A program made the translations under genes and the position numbers. Shown in pieces: positions 53,589-61,963 of a stretch of 64,000 nucleotides of DNA. The stretch spans positions 2,728,001 through 2,792,000 of the forward strand of contig OZ244906.1 of the NCBI GenBank assembly GCA_965221655.1. The letters are read 5' to 3'. Position 1 is the first letter of the stretch. Each line of letters begins with the position of its first letter. Under the pieces are notes generated by a model. It saw only the letters and a program-made list of their open reading frames with translations, made no database searches and had not been told where the DNA came from. This stretch comes from Bin107 sp965221655. GTDB lineage: Bacteria > UBA8248.

Positions 53589-53613
53589 AGAGCGGGACGC
53601 CATGTCCCGCTCT
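53589..53613. terminator. Terminator of the small helical protein gene
   Basis: AGAGCGGGAC/GTCCCGCTCT (53589-53598/53604-53613) forms a 10-bp stem with a 5-base loop, with a run of A before and CTTT after it, about 15 bases past the stop. Confidence 0.85.
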
Positions 53614-53993
53614 CTTTGCTTCGCTCTTTGGAGGCGAGCCCGGCGGCTCGCCTTCCCGAGGCGACTGCTCGCCTCGATTTGGGGCATCAGCCTTGCTGTA
53701 TCCTCCCCGCCCGGCCGATGCGCGAGGCCGGGGAGGCCGCAGTCTCGGCGCGCGTGAAGCGATGCATCATGAATATCATCGCATCCTCCCTCCCTGAAGA
53801 GACCCTCTCGAACGGGAGGCTGCTGCTCCCCCCGGCTTCGGGCGGGCCGCACCGGGCGGTGCCGGGTGTACGGCGTCGGTACGGGTGTCCGTGTTCTCTC
53901 GCCGCCGATTCGGGTCCCGACACCGTGTGCAGAATATATGCCCGTCGCGCGGGAAGCGCAAATTTTGGGGCGGCGAAACCCGGGCGATGCCCC
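53614..53993. repeat. Gene-free stretch with REP-like palindromes
   Basis: About 380 bases have no supported gene. They begin with GGCGAGC/GCTCGCC (53633-53639/53646-53652) and, just after, GAGGCGA/TCGCCTC. A related short palindrome occurs at 2145-2160, suggesting a dispersed extragenic repeat. The right part lies just beyond the cdaA stop and may hold its transcription end. Confidence 0.45.
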
Positions 53994-55292
53994 CTAGAAG
54001 CGCGAGGGCGCCGCGCCCTGTGAGCGCGTCATCGGCCCGGGCGTCTGCGCCTTTTCGAGGTCGAGCCGTATGGTGGCGGGCGCCGCGCCCACGAATGCGA
54101 GGCCGTCGGGCAAATCCACGTCGCGGCCCGTGAGGGTGTGGTCGTGGACGCCGGGCACGGCGCGGATGAGGTTCACGTTCACGCGCAGACGTTGGGCGTC
54201 GATGTAGTGCAGCAGGTCGCGGTTGCCGCGCAAACGAATCTTCACGCTGCGCACCGCGTCGCCGGGCAGGGCGACGCCGCTCGGCAGGTTGTAGTAGTGG
54301 AGCGGAACGTGAAATTCCGCCTCCGCCCCGCGTTCGAGCCGGGGAAAGAAGTTTTGCGGGTTTTGCCGCCCCTGCCCGCTCAGCGTCGAGAGGAAGACGA
54401 CGGCGGCCAGGGCCACGAGCTTGGGCTTCCAGTTTTCGGTCAGGAGATCGAGGGAGACGCGTCCTTTCGCCTGTGCTCCCTCGCGCGGCGCGTGCAGGCG
54501 CGCCGTAAGCCAGGCTGCGAGCGCCTCTTCGCTCTCCATCGTCTGGACGTGGCCGCCCCCCTCCATGCAAGTCACCTCTCCGCGCTCTTCGGACACCACG
54601 ACGGCCAGGGCGTCGCTGCGCTCGGTCATGCCCACCGCCGCCCTGTGGCGGGTGCCGAAAGCGGGCGGCAGGGTGCGGTCCGAAAGCGGGAGAACACACC
54701 CCACGCGGGTAATCTTCTCCCCGCGCACCACGGCGGCCCCGTCGTGGTAGGGCGCTCCCTTGGTGAAGATGGTCTCGAGCAGCGCGGGGCGCAGGGTCGC
54801 TCCTATCTCCTCGCCCGGCCCCCGGAGCAGCGCCTCGATGGCGTCGCGCCGCTCGATGATGACGATGGCGCCCATGCCCCTCCCCGCGAGCGCGAACACC
54901 GAGGCCGCGATGGTGGTGGCGCTCTCCTCGGGCAGGCGGATGCGCATCGCCCGGCGCAGCAGCACGGACACGCGGCGCACCGGGTTGAGCTGGAAGAAGA
55001 TGCGCTGTATTTCGCCGTGGAAATTGATGAGGAACAAGATGAGTACGGCTATCCAGATGGCCCAGAGCAGGAATGAGGTAATGTAGAGCCCCGCCGCACG
55101 CGCGGCGAGATAGGCGAGCCACACCCCGAACACGCGCACGAGCAGACGCATCGCCTGCGTGCCCCGAAAGCGGATGTAGACCTGGTAGAGCAGAAACCAC
55201 ATGATCGCGACGTCGATCGCGTGGCTCAAAGAGAAATCCCGAATAAAAGCCGAACCCTGTTGTGCGACGCCCCACATGGGATGGGCCCTCAT
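53994..55292 (-). CDS. cdaA: Diadenylate cyclase CdaA fused to a YbbR-like domain
   Basis: This protein of about 432 residues synthesises c-di-AMP at the membrane. Three N-terminal spans (about 25-40, 52-70, 74-90) are followed by the DAC domain (about 100-245) with the active-site motifs DGA (184-186, PYHDGAAV) and RHR (215-217, GTRHRAAV). After a linker and a further hydrophobic segment (about 310-325), a YbbR-type domain follows (about 335-425: VPLHYYNLPSGVAL, VKIRLRGNRDLL, DLPDGLAFVGAAPATIRL). In other bacteria cdaA and the YbbR-domain regulator cdaR are separate adjacent genes; here they are one chain. Met27 (55214+63) and Met1 are both possible starts. Confidence 0.9.
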   Translation of the reverse strand: MRAHPMWGVAQQGSAFIRDFSLSHAIDVAIMWFLLYQVYIRFRGTQAMRLLVRVFGVWLAYLAARAAGLYITSFLLWAIWIAVLILFLINFHGEIQRIFFQLNPVRRVSVLLRRAMRIRLPEESATTIAASVFALAGRGMGAIVIIERRDAIEALLRGPGEEIGATLRPALLETIFTKGAPYHDGAAVVRGEKITRVGCVLPLSDRTLPPAFGTRHRAAVGMTERSDALAVVVSEERGEVTCMEGGGHVQTMESEEALAAWLTARLHAPREGAQAKGRVSLDLLTENWKPKLVALAAVVFLSTLSGQGRQNPQNFFPRLERGAEAEFHVPLHYYNLPSGVALPGDAVRSVKIRLRGNRDLLHYIDAQRLRVNVNLIRAVPGVHDHTLTGRDVDLPDGLAFVGAAPATIRLDLEKAQTPGPMTRSQGAAPSRF

Positions 55293-55569
55293 CTTCTCGG
55301 GGCGGTGTTGGCGTGCGCCGGGGGTGGGTTGTGCAAAAGAGCGTCCGCGCCGCACACAACTCCATTATTTTCCGTATGTTACCGGATTTTTGTCGATTTG
55401 CAAGCAAAAAATGGCGTTTGCGCCGCAGAAAACGCCCGCGCCGCATTTGCCTGCATTTGCTGATTCTGAGCGCGTGCACGCCTGTCGTAGTTTGCCCGCG
55501 TTGCGCGCGGCGCACCCGCCGGTGCGCCGGGCCGGGTCGAAACCAAACCGACGAGAGAAGGAGCCTCCC

Positions 55570-57594
55570 TTGCAGAAATGGATGAAGCGCATGCGCGCAC
55601 AGGCGCGGGAAGAAGCCCGCCCCGTGAGACTCCACGGCCGGCTCGTCCGCGCGCGGGCCGCGCGCGAACCCTGGGATTTCGACGTCCTCATCGCCCGGCC
55701 CGGCTACTCGCGCGACGGGGAGTGGTTTTTGCCGCGCGAGGTGCTGCGCGAGGCCGCCTCGCTGTTCGAGGGCGCGCAGGCGTTCGCGAACCACGCGGCG
55801 TCGGGCGGGCCGGACATCAGGAACCTGGTCGGCTGGCACCGCGACGTGCGCATGGGTGCGGAGGGGCTGCTCAGCACCTTTGCGGTCTCGCGATCCGCCG
55901 CGTGGTTTCAGGCACTCGCCCACGACGCCCTCGCGCGGGGGCTCGCCGAGCCGTTCGGCTTTTCGTTCGACGTGCTCGCGCGCGCGGAGTTGCGCGAAGA
56001 GGACGCGGGAGCGGTGCTGCATTTCGAGAAGATACTGGCGGTGCATTCCGTCGACGTCGTGCACAAGGGCAAGCTCGGGGGCGGGATTCTCGGCCCGGCC
56101 GCCCGTCATTCCACTACACAGGAGGGGAAGATGTTCGAGAAACGGGGGAAAAAGACGAAAGACGCAGCGTCCGCCGGGGAGCCCGGCGAGGAGGGCAGGC
56201 AGGAGGGCTCGTTCGCGGCCAGTGCGGAGGAGGACAGCGCAACGCAGGAGAGCACAACTCTGCGGGGTACGGCGGCGCGCGGGCTGCTCGCGCGCAAACT
56301 CGCGGCCTCCGCACTGCCCGGGGCCGTGCAGGAGAAGGTGGACGCGCATTTTGCACAGCGCGCCTTCACGGAGGAGGAGCTCGACGGGGCGATTCGCCTC
56401 GAGGCGGCCACGCTCGAAAAGCTCACCGCCAGCGGTGCGCTGCGCGGTTTTGGTGCGCGTGCGGAGGTCGTGCGCGACGAGGCGGACCGCAAGCGCGCAG
56501 CCCTCGAGGGGCTGTGGAGTTCCGAGGGGCGAACGCACGAGGGCGAGCGGCCCTACCGCTTCATGAGCGAGGCGTTCCAGGATTTCACGGGCTATCGCCT
56601 CACTCCGCGCCAGTTCTTTGCCGAAACCTTCCACTACCACCGCGCGGCGGAGGATTGGAACGGGGTGCGGCGCCTCTCCGCCGCCCTGGAGACGAGCACC
56701 TGGGGCGAGGCGTTCGGCGATTCCATCCGCCGCGCCATGCTGCGCGACTTCCGCGACGAACGCTTCCACCAGTGGAGAAAAATCGTCTCCGCCGTCGTGC
56801 CCGTCAAGGATTTCAGGACGAACCGCCGGGTGCGCGTGGGCGGCTACGGCGACCTGCAAAAGGTCGCCGAGCAGGCTGTCTACCCCGCGCTCACCTCGCC
56901 GACGGACGAGGAGGTGACCTACGCGGTGTCCAAGCGCGGCGGGGTGGAGGACCTCACGTGGGAGATGATCCAGAACGACGACATGGGGGCGATTCGCATG
57001 ATTCCCCAGCGTCTCGCCCGCGCGGCCCAGCGCACCCTGAACGCCTTTGTGTTCGACTTTCTCGCCACGAACGCCGCGATCTACGACGGCGACGCCCTGT
57101 TCCACGCGGATCATGCGAACGCCTCGACGGACGCGCTCACCTACGACGGCGTCATCGCCGGGGTGAAGGCCATGGGCAGGCAGACCTTCTACGGGGAGGC
57201 GGGCGTCGAGATGGCGGCCCAGGTGCGTCCCCGCTACCTCCTCCACCCGACGGAGCTGCTCGAAGACGCCTTTGACGTCACGCAGTCCTCAGTCAAGGTC
57301 GTCGAGGGCGGGAACTCCACCCAGCCGAGCGTCATCAACCGCCTGGGAGTCGAGCCCCTGTGGGTGCCCGAGCTCACCGAGGCCGGAACCTGGTACATGG
57401 TCGCCGATCCGGGTCTTGCCGACACGATCGAAATCGGCTTCATGGACGACGTGCGCGAGCCGGAGTTGTTCGTGGAGGACAACCCCTCGGCGGGCAGCGG
57501 CTTCAGTGCGGACAAGATTCGCTACAAGATTCGCCACGTCTACGGCGGCGCGGTGCTGGATTACCGCGGCTTCTATCGCGGCGCGCCGGCCTAG
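55570..57594 (+). CDS. Phage prohead protease-major capsid protein fusion
   Basis: This 674-residue protein has two parts. Residues 1-180 resemble a prohead protease: FDVLIARPGYSRDGEWFLP, FANHAASGGPDIRNLVGW with the likely His, and GFSFDV with the likely Ser, ending VHSVDVVHKGKLGGG. A charged linker (about 185-230) follows. Residues about 330-674 are the major capsid protein (Mu gpT/HK97-like: FTGYRLTPRQFFAETFHYH, IVSAVVPVKDFRTNRRVRVGG, ALFHADHANAST, VKVVEGGNSTQPS). Fusion implies self-processing during assembly. TTG 55570 follows AAGGAG. Confidence 0.85.
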   Translation: MQKWMKRMRAQAREEARPVRLHGRLVRARAAREPWDFDVLIARPGYSRDGEWFLPREVLREAASLFEGAQAFANHAASGGPDIRNLVGWHRDVRMGAEGLLSTFAVSRSAAWFQALAHDALARGLAEPFGFSFDVLARAELREEDAGAVLHFEKILAVHSVDVVHKGKLGGGILGPAARHSTTQEGKMFEKRGKKTKDAASAGEPGEEGRQEGSFAASAEEDSATQESTTLRGTAARGLLARKLAASALPGAVQEKVDAHFAQRAFTEEELDGAIRLEAATLEKLTASGALRGFGARAEVVRDEADRKRAALEGLWSSEGRTHEGERPYRFMSEAFQDFTGYRLTPRQFFAETFHYHRAAEDWNGVRRLSAALETSTWGEAFGDSIRRAMLRDFRDERFHQWRKIVSAVVPVKDFRTNRRVRVGGYGDLQKVAEQAVYPALTSPTDEEVTYAVSKRGGVEDLTWEMIQNDDMGAIRMIPQRLARAAQRTLNAFVFDFLATNAAIYDGDALFHADHANASTDALTYDGVIAGVKAMGRQTFYGEAGVEMAAQVRPRYLLHPTELLEDAFDVTQSSVKVVEGGNSTQPSVINRLGVEPLWVPELTEAGTWYMVADPGLADTIEIGFMDDVREPELFVEDNPSAGSGFSADKIRYKIRHVYGGAVLDYRGFYRGAPA

Positions 57595-57615
57595 CCCGCG
57601 CGCAAAGGAGACGCC

Positions 57616-57957
57616 ATGCCCGACAGGCGCACCCACACCATCGTTCTTGCTCCGCGGGCGGCGCGCACCGCCGCCGGCGGCAGCGCGGCGTTCGAGGTGA
57701 GCCGCTTCACCGAGGCGCTGTTGTTCATCGACGTGTCGGAGGTTGCGGGGGGTGCGCCCACGCTTGACCTCGCGGTCGAGGCCGCTCCTGCGGACGACGC
57801 ACCCGGCTTCGCGCACACCCGCCCCGCGCGCATCGCCTCGGCGGGGAAGACCCTGGTGGCGCTCTCGAACCTCGGCCCCTGGCTCAGGCTCTCGTGGCGC
57901 ATCGGCGGGGAGTCGCCCGCGTTTACCTTCGAGGCCAGGCTCACGCTCAAGACCTGA
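57616..57957 (+). CDS. Probable phage structural protein (113 aa)
   Basis: The 113-residue product is rich in alternating hydrophobic residues with a beta-sandwich look (HTIVLAPRAARTAAGGS, ALLFIDVSEVAGG, FTFEARLTLKT). Position between capsid and head-tail connector genes suggests a head decoration or stopper protein, but no family is recognised. AAAGGAGA precedes the ATG. Confidence 0.6.
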   Translation: MPDRRTHTIVLAPRAARTAAGGSAAFEVSRFTEALLFIDVSEVAGGAPTLDLAVEAAPADDAPGFAHTRPARIASAGKTLVALSNLGPWLRLSWRIGGESPAFTFEARLTLKT

Positions 57958-57981
57958 GCGCCTCTGTGAGAGGGGAGGACC

Positions 57982-58686
57982 ATGGCAGGCAGGCAGACGA
58001 TCATCGAGGCGGTGCGCGCGCTGCTCAAGGCGGGCGCGCTGCCCGCCGCGTTCGGGGTCGAGGAGGCGGACTACGCCGACCTGGTGGGCGCAGCCCTCGC
58101 GCGCTACAGCCGGGACAGACCGCTCGTGGCCTTCGTCGATTTTGCGGGCGACGGGGAGAGGTTCGACTTCTCCCTGCCCGGCGACTGGGACGAGGCGCTC
58201 TCCCGCGTCCGGGCGGTCGAATACCCCCAGGGCGGACGCGCACCCTCCTGGCTGCGGGGGAGCGAATGGACCCTATACGCGCGCGGCACCCCGGCGCAAA
58301 AGTTTCGGCTGCTGCGCCACGTGCCCGCGGGGGGCGAGACGCTGCGCGTGTTCTACACCCTGTGCCACACGGCGGACGACACGCGCACGAGCGTGCCCGA
58401 GAGCGACCTCGCCGCCGTGGCCTGGCTCGCGGCGGCGGAGGGGTGTCACCTGCTGGCGCGGCGCTTCGCGCAGACGACGAGTGCGACCATCGCGGCGGAC
58501 GCGGTGGACTACCCCAACAAGGCGGGCGAATACACGCGCCTGGCCCACGAGCTCGAGCGCAAGTACCGCACCCACGTGGGAGAGGGCGAACGTGCGCGCG
58601 CGGCGGGGGCGTCTCTCGACTGGGACGGGCGGCTCTCCGGGCGGCGCGGGGAGTATTTCTCCCACGGCGCGCCCGAAGAGCGCTAG
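57982..58686 (+). CDS. Phage head-tail connector-like protein
   Basis: This 234-residue protein starts with a helical segment (RQTIIEAVRALLKAGALP, then DYADLVGAALARYSRDRP) and ends with helices around AAVAWLAAAEGCHLLARRFAQTTSATI, as in head-tail connector (gp6/gp15-like) proteins. There is no clear single-family motif. It lies in the expected slot after the capsid gene. Confidence 0.6.
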   Translation: MAGRQTIIEAVRALLKAGALPAAFGVEEADYADLVGAALARYSRDRPLVAFVDFAGDGERFDFSLPGDWDEALSRVRAVEYPQGGRAPSWLRGSEWTLYARGTPAQKFRLLRHVPAGGETLRVFYTLCHTADDTRTSVPESDLAAVAWLAAAEGCHLLARRFAQTTSATIAADAVDYPNKAGEYTRLAHELERKYRTHVGEGERARAAGASLDWDGRLSGRRGEYFSHGAPEER

Positions 58687-58697
58687 GCGGCGGCCGA

Positions 58698-59204
58698 ATG
58701 CGCACCGAAGAGGCTCTGGAGCCTCTCGCGGAAGATTGGCCGGACGCCCGCGCCTGGGCCGAGGCCATGCGCCTGTCCCGCGCGGCGCTCGAGGACGTAA
58801 CCGACTTGCTCCGGCGCGAGGTGGCGCGCGCAGCGCCGGCAGGCGTGAGCGGGAACCTGAGAGGCAGCGTGTTCAGCCGGGTCAGGGGCGAGGGCGTGGG
58901 CCGGCTCCGTGGCGTGGTGGCCTCGCACGCCCCCTACGCGGACGCCGTGGAGTTCGGGCGTCGGGCGGGCGCGCCGATGCCGCCCTGGCAGAAGGGTTCC
59001 CCCCTCCACATGTGGGTGGTGCAGAGGCTCGAGGCAGGGGGAGGGGACTTCGAGAGCGCGGCCTTTCTCGTCGCCCGGGCGATAGCCGACCGCGGAACGC
59101 GCGGGCGCTACATGTTCGCGCGCGCTTTCGAGGAGAACCGGAGCCGCATCGAGCGGCGCTTTGAGGAACTGGTCGCGCAGATAGCGGAGAGAATCGATGG
59201 CTGA
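58698..59204 (+). CDS. Phage neck/tail-completion protein (HK97 gp10-like)
   Basis: The 168-residue product has SGNLRGSVFSRVRGEGVGRLRGVVASHAPYADAVEFGRRAG, the typical segment of HK97-gp10/Mu gpG-like tail-completion proteins, and a C-terminal helix ARAFEENRSRIERRF. It links head and tail in related phages. The last eight bases overlap the next gene. Confidence 0.75.
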   Translation: MRTEEALEPLAEDWPDARAWAEAMRLSRAALEDVTDLLRREVARAAPAGVSGNLRGSVFSRVRGEGVGRLRGVVASHAPYADAVEFGRRAGAPMPPWQKGSPLHMWVVQRLEAGGGDFESAAFLVARAIADRGTRGRYMFARAFEENRSRIERRFEELVAQIAERIDG

Positions 59205-59730
59205 ATCCAGGTACGGAGAAATCGGCGAGGCCATCGCGTCCGTGGTGGCGGGCGTGGCGGGGGCGGGGCGGGTGCACGCCTATCAACGCTGGGCGGCGGA
59301 GCCGGGCAGGTATCTCGACCTGTTTCGCTGTGAGGCGGGCGGCGGGGTCGACCAAATCAGGGGCTGGGTGCTCACGCGCGAAAAAGCGCACGAGGAGGCT
59401 GCCTCCTTAGGAGCCAACGCGCCAGGCGGTTTCGCCCCGGCGGGCGTCGGCAGGCGCACCCACACGTTCTTGCTGTTCGGCATTATGGGGGCGGAGGACG
59501 CGGTGGCCAGCGAGGTGGCTTTTCAGGACGCCATCGAGGAGATTTGCGACCGCTTTCGGGACGACGCCGTCCTGCGCCTGCTCGATAGTGCCGGCGCGCC
59601 GCGCGTGCGCTCCCTGGAACGCCTCCGCCCCCCGCAGGTGGACGTGATCGAACTGAGAACCTTTGGCGGCGTGCTGTGCCACTACGCCGAAATTCGCATT
59701 CAGGCGATAGAGCGCATCCGGCGCGGCTGA
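59197..59730 (+). CDS. Probable phage tail terminator or minor tail protein
   Basis: This 177-residue protein opens with GEIGEAIASVVAGVAGAGRVHAYQRW and has an alpha/beta organisation (TFLLFGIMGAEDAV, AFQDAIEEICDRFRDD, GVLCHYAEIRIQAIERI) consistent with tail-terminator (lambda U-like) proteins. Identification comes mainly from its position between the neck and tail-tube genes. It overlaps the upstream gene by eight bases. Confidence 0.62.
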   Translation: MAESRYGEIGEAIASVVAGVAGAGRVHAYQRWAAEPGRYLDLFRCEAGGGVDQIRGWVLTREKAHEEAASLGANAPGGFAPAGVGRRTHTFLLFGIMGAEDAVASEVAFQDAIEEICDRFRDDAVLRLLDSAGAPRVRSLERLRPPQVDVIELRTFGGVLCHYAEIRIQAIERIRRG

Positions 59731-59800
59731 GACGAAACCCGAAACGAGGGGGGCGGCCTGCGTCGCGCCCTCGCTTCACACGCACACAGGAGGGCAGGAG

Positions 59801-60940
59801 ATGGGCGACGTCATCTTGATGGACAGACAGACCATCGGCGCGACGGAAGAACGCGCGCTGGTGGCGGATGCGGCCGAGGCATCCACCCTGGTGGACGCCG
59901 CGTTGGCCGAGAGCGAGGACTTCTGGAACGGGGCGGTGCTGCGCACGATTCGCGGGGCGGGCGTCGGCCAGAGGAGGAAGGTGGTGGGCTTCGACGCGGC
60001 TTCGGACACGCTCACGCTCGACGCCGCCTGGGGGGAGCGGCCCGCCGCGGGGACGGCGTATCTGCTGGACAGGCCCGCTAGCGCGTCCGAACTCTTTCGG
60101 GCGGGGAACTTCGCCCACGAGATCGACGTGGAACAACTCGAGCGCGCGGTGAAGGACGCGAGCGCCTCGCCGTTCGCCGCGATTTCCGGCAAGCGCTCCG
60201 CGCGGGTCTCCTTTTCCACCGAGCTGCGCGGTTCGGGCACGCCCGGCGTCGCGCCCGACTACGGGTTGCTCTTCCGGGCGTGCGCGATGCGCGAGACCCG
60301 CACCGAGGGGGTTTCGGTCACCTACGCGCCCGCGTCGGAGAAGGCGGCGTACACGCGCGCGTGCATCACCGCCTACCTGGACGGTCTGCGCGTCATGTAT
60401 CTGGGCTGCATGGGGAGTTTTTCGATCAACTGTCCGCTCGATGGCGTTCCCACCATCGACTGGGAGTTCGAGGCCGCCGACTTCGAGGTGAGCGACGCCC
60501 CCCTGCTCGCGGGTGACGCCTACGACGCGGAAGCTCCCGCCCCCGTCCTGATGAGCGGCTTCTCTCTCGGCGGGTTCCATTTCGACGCGGCGAACGTGCG
60601 CTTTGCCATGAACAACGCCATCGCCCTGCGCCAAAGCGCCAACGCCACGGGCGGGCACGTGAACGCGACGGTAACGGGGCGCGCCCCCACGGGCTCGTTC
60701 GACCCCGAGGCCGTGCTTCGCGCCACGAACGACGTGTTCGGCAACTGGGAGAAGGGGGCGCAGCTTGCCTTGCGCGTTCAAATCGGCCACCGGGCGGGCA
60801 ACGTCTGCACCCTCACCGCCCCTGCGTGCCAGTACGCCGACCTGGGGTTCTCGGACCGCGACGGCGTGCTCGCCTACGACGCGCCCTTCCGCATGGTGCG
60901 CGAGAAGGGCGACGACGAGATGGCCATCGTCTTTACCTAG
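59801..60940 (+). CDS. Phage major tail tube protein
   Basis: This 379-residue protein is the likely tail tube or major tail subunit. A small N-terminal beta domain (about 1-90) may be an accessory fold. The core reads FSTELRGSGTPGVAPDYGLLFRACAM, then ACITAYLDGLRVMYLGCMGSFSINC and DFEVSDAPLLAG, as in long-tailed phage tube proteins. AGGAGGG precedes the ATG. It is the longest tail gene left in piece C. Confidence 0.75.
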   Translation: MGDVILMDRQTIGATEERALVADAAEASTLVDAALAESEDFWNGAVLRTIRGAGVGQRRKVVGFDAASDTLTLDAAWGERPAAGTAYLLDRPASASELFRAGNFAHEIDVEQLERAVKDASASPFAAISGKRSARVSFSTELRGSGTPGVAPDYGLLFRACAMRETRTEGVSVTYAPASEKAAYTRACITAYLDGLRVMYLGCMGSFSINCPLDGVPTIDWEFEAADFEVSDAPLLAGDAYDAEAPAPVLMSGFSLGGFHFDAANVRFAMNNAIALRQSANATGGHVNATVTGRAPTGSFDPEAVLRATNDVFGNWEKGAQLALRVQIGHRAGNVCTLTAPACQYADLGFSDRDGVLAYDAPFRMVREKGDDEMAIVFT

Positions 60941-60988
60941 CCCGCACGGGCTCGCCGGGCGACGTCCATTCACCACACGGGAGGCGAC

Positions 60989-61363
60989 GTGGAAATTTCC
61001 GAATACAGAAACCAGGGCCGCCGGCCCATCACCCTGCCCTCGGGGCTCGAGGGTTTCGTGCGTGCGCCCAATCTGCTGGACATGGCGGCCTACCCCGGCC
61101 TGCTCGCGGGGGCTGCGAACGGCGCGCGGAGCGAGGAGGAGCAGCACGCCCTCACCGGCGAATGGGCGCACTGCGTGCTCAGGCGCTGCTTCACTCCCGC
61201 GCGCGGCGCGATGAGCGACAAAGAACCCGCGCGCTGCCTGCCGGATGAGCTGAGCGTCTACGAGCTCGCCCCGGCGGACGCCGAAGCCATATTCGGGGCG
61301 GTCACGGCTCTGCAGAACGAGGCGGCGGGGGAGGGCGTGCCGCAAGGCGATGCGTTTCCCTGA
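60989..61363 (+). CDS. Tail assembly chaperone, upstream frame
   Basis: This 124-residue protein lies directly after the tail tube gene, the place of the G-type tail chaperone. It is helical and acidic (LPSGLEGFVRAPNLLDMAAYPG, APADAEAIFGAVTALQNEA). GTG at 60989 follows GGGAGGCG. The frame ends in CCC-TGA, and a second frame overlaps its last 14 bases. The two could be joined by +1 frameshifting. Confidence 0.68.
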   Translation: MEISEYRNQGRRPITLPSGLEGFVRAPNLLDMAAYPGLLAGAANGARSEEEQHALTGEWAHCVLRRCFTPARGAMSDKEPARCLPDELSVYELAPADAEAIFGAVTALQNEAAGEGVPQGDAFP

Positions 61364-61571
61364 CGCGCGAAAGAAAGAGGCCAGAAAATGGCTGCTCGCG
61401 CTCATTCACGCGCAGGCCAAAGCCTACGGCCTCCCGCCCCACCTGCTGGCGAGGTGCACCTGGGAGGAGTTTCGCTTCAACCAGGAGGCGCTCGAAGCGG
61501 GTCTGGCTCTCGAGCGCGCGGGTGGCCGCAAAAAAGGGAGAAGCGCGGGTCTCGAACGATTCAAGAGTTGA
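61350..61571 (+). CDS. Tail assembly chaperone, downstream frame
   Basis: The 73-residue frame continues the chaperone in the +1 frame: RKKEARKWLLALIHAQAKAYGLPPHLLARCTWEEFRFNQEALEAGL. An ATG at 61350 overlaps the upstream gene but has only a weak AAGG two bases away, so independent initiation looks poor. The T-type extension of such chaperones is normally made by frameshifting. The tape-measure gene that should follow is absent; a minus-strand cupin gene comes next. Confidence 0.62.
   Translation: MRFPDARKKEARKWLLALIHAQAKAYGLPPHLLARCTWEEFRFNQEALEAGLALERAGGRKKGRSAGLERFKS
61358..61364 (+). promoter_or_regulatory. Candidate +1 frameshift site CCC-UGA-C
   Basis: At the end of the upstream chaperone frame the ribosome meets TTT-CCC-TGA-C. 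Slipping by one base onto CCU and then GAC would continue into the overlapping frame (DARKKEARK). A slow UGA stop behind a slippery CCC is a known type of +1 site. Confidence 0.5.
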
Positions 61572-61619
61572 GAGCTTGCTCTCTCCTGCCGGGGGTGCGG
61601 CTCTCGCGGCGCGCGCGCA

Positions 61620-61952
61620 TTATTTGTCCCACTGGAAATCGGGGTTCGGCGGCGAGAAGATGTCGATGTATTCGGCGTCTTCGAGCACTTCTCCTCCGTG
61701 CGGGGTGCCTGCGGGAAACACCATCACGTCGCCCGGCTGGACGACGCGGTGGTTCTCGTCGCCTGAGTGAAAGCGCAGTTTTCCGCGAATCATGTGCGTT
61801 ATCTGGTCGAACTCGTGGACGTGGGTCTTGATGGGGTTGCCCGCGTTCGCGGTGATTCTGCACGCCATCACGTTGTCCGTGCGCACGATTCTGCCGTGGA
61901 TGATCTCGTTCAAGCGGCGGTTCTCGACGTCGTTCCAGTGGAGTATGGGCAT
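61620..61952 (-). CDS. Cupin domain protein
   Basis: This 110-residue single-cupin protein has the two cupin motifs: THVHEFDQITHMIRGKLRF (metal-binding His-x-His...Glu region) and PGDVMVFPAGTPHGG. It may bind a metal and act as a small dioxygenase or regulator; substrate unknown. It lies 11 bases before cofE in the same direction but has no known role in F420 synthesis. Confidence 0.88.
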   Translation of the reverse strand: MPILHWNDVENRRLNEIIHGRIVRTDNVMACRITANAGNPIKTHVHEFDQITHMIRGKLRFHSGDENHRVVQPGDVMVFPAGTPHGGEVLEDAEYIDIFSPPNPDFQWDK

Positions 61953-61963
61953 CGCGGCTCCTC

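Noticed and set aside
53776..57246. A 1156-codon open frame on the minus strand opposite the capsid gene and running into cdaA
   Set aside because: Its product is Arg/Ala/Pro-rich with no family likeness and only reflects GC-rich codon bias of the genes on the other strand. The same applies to the long open frame opposite acnA (2661-5093).
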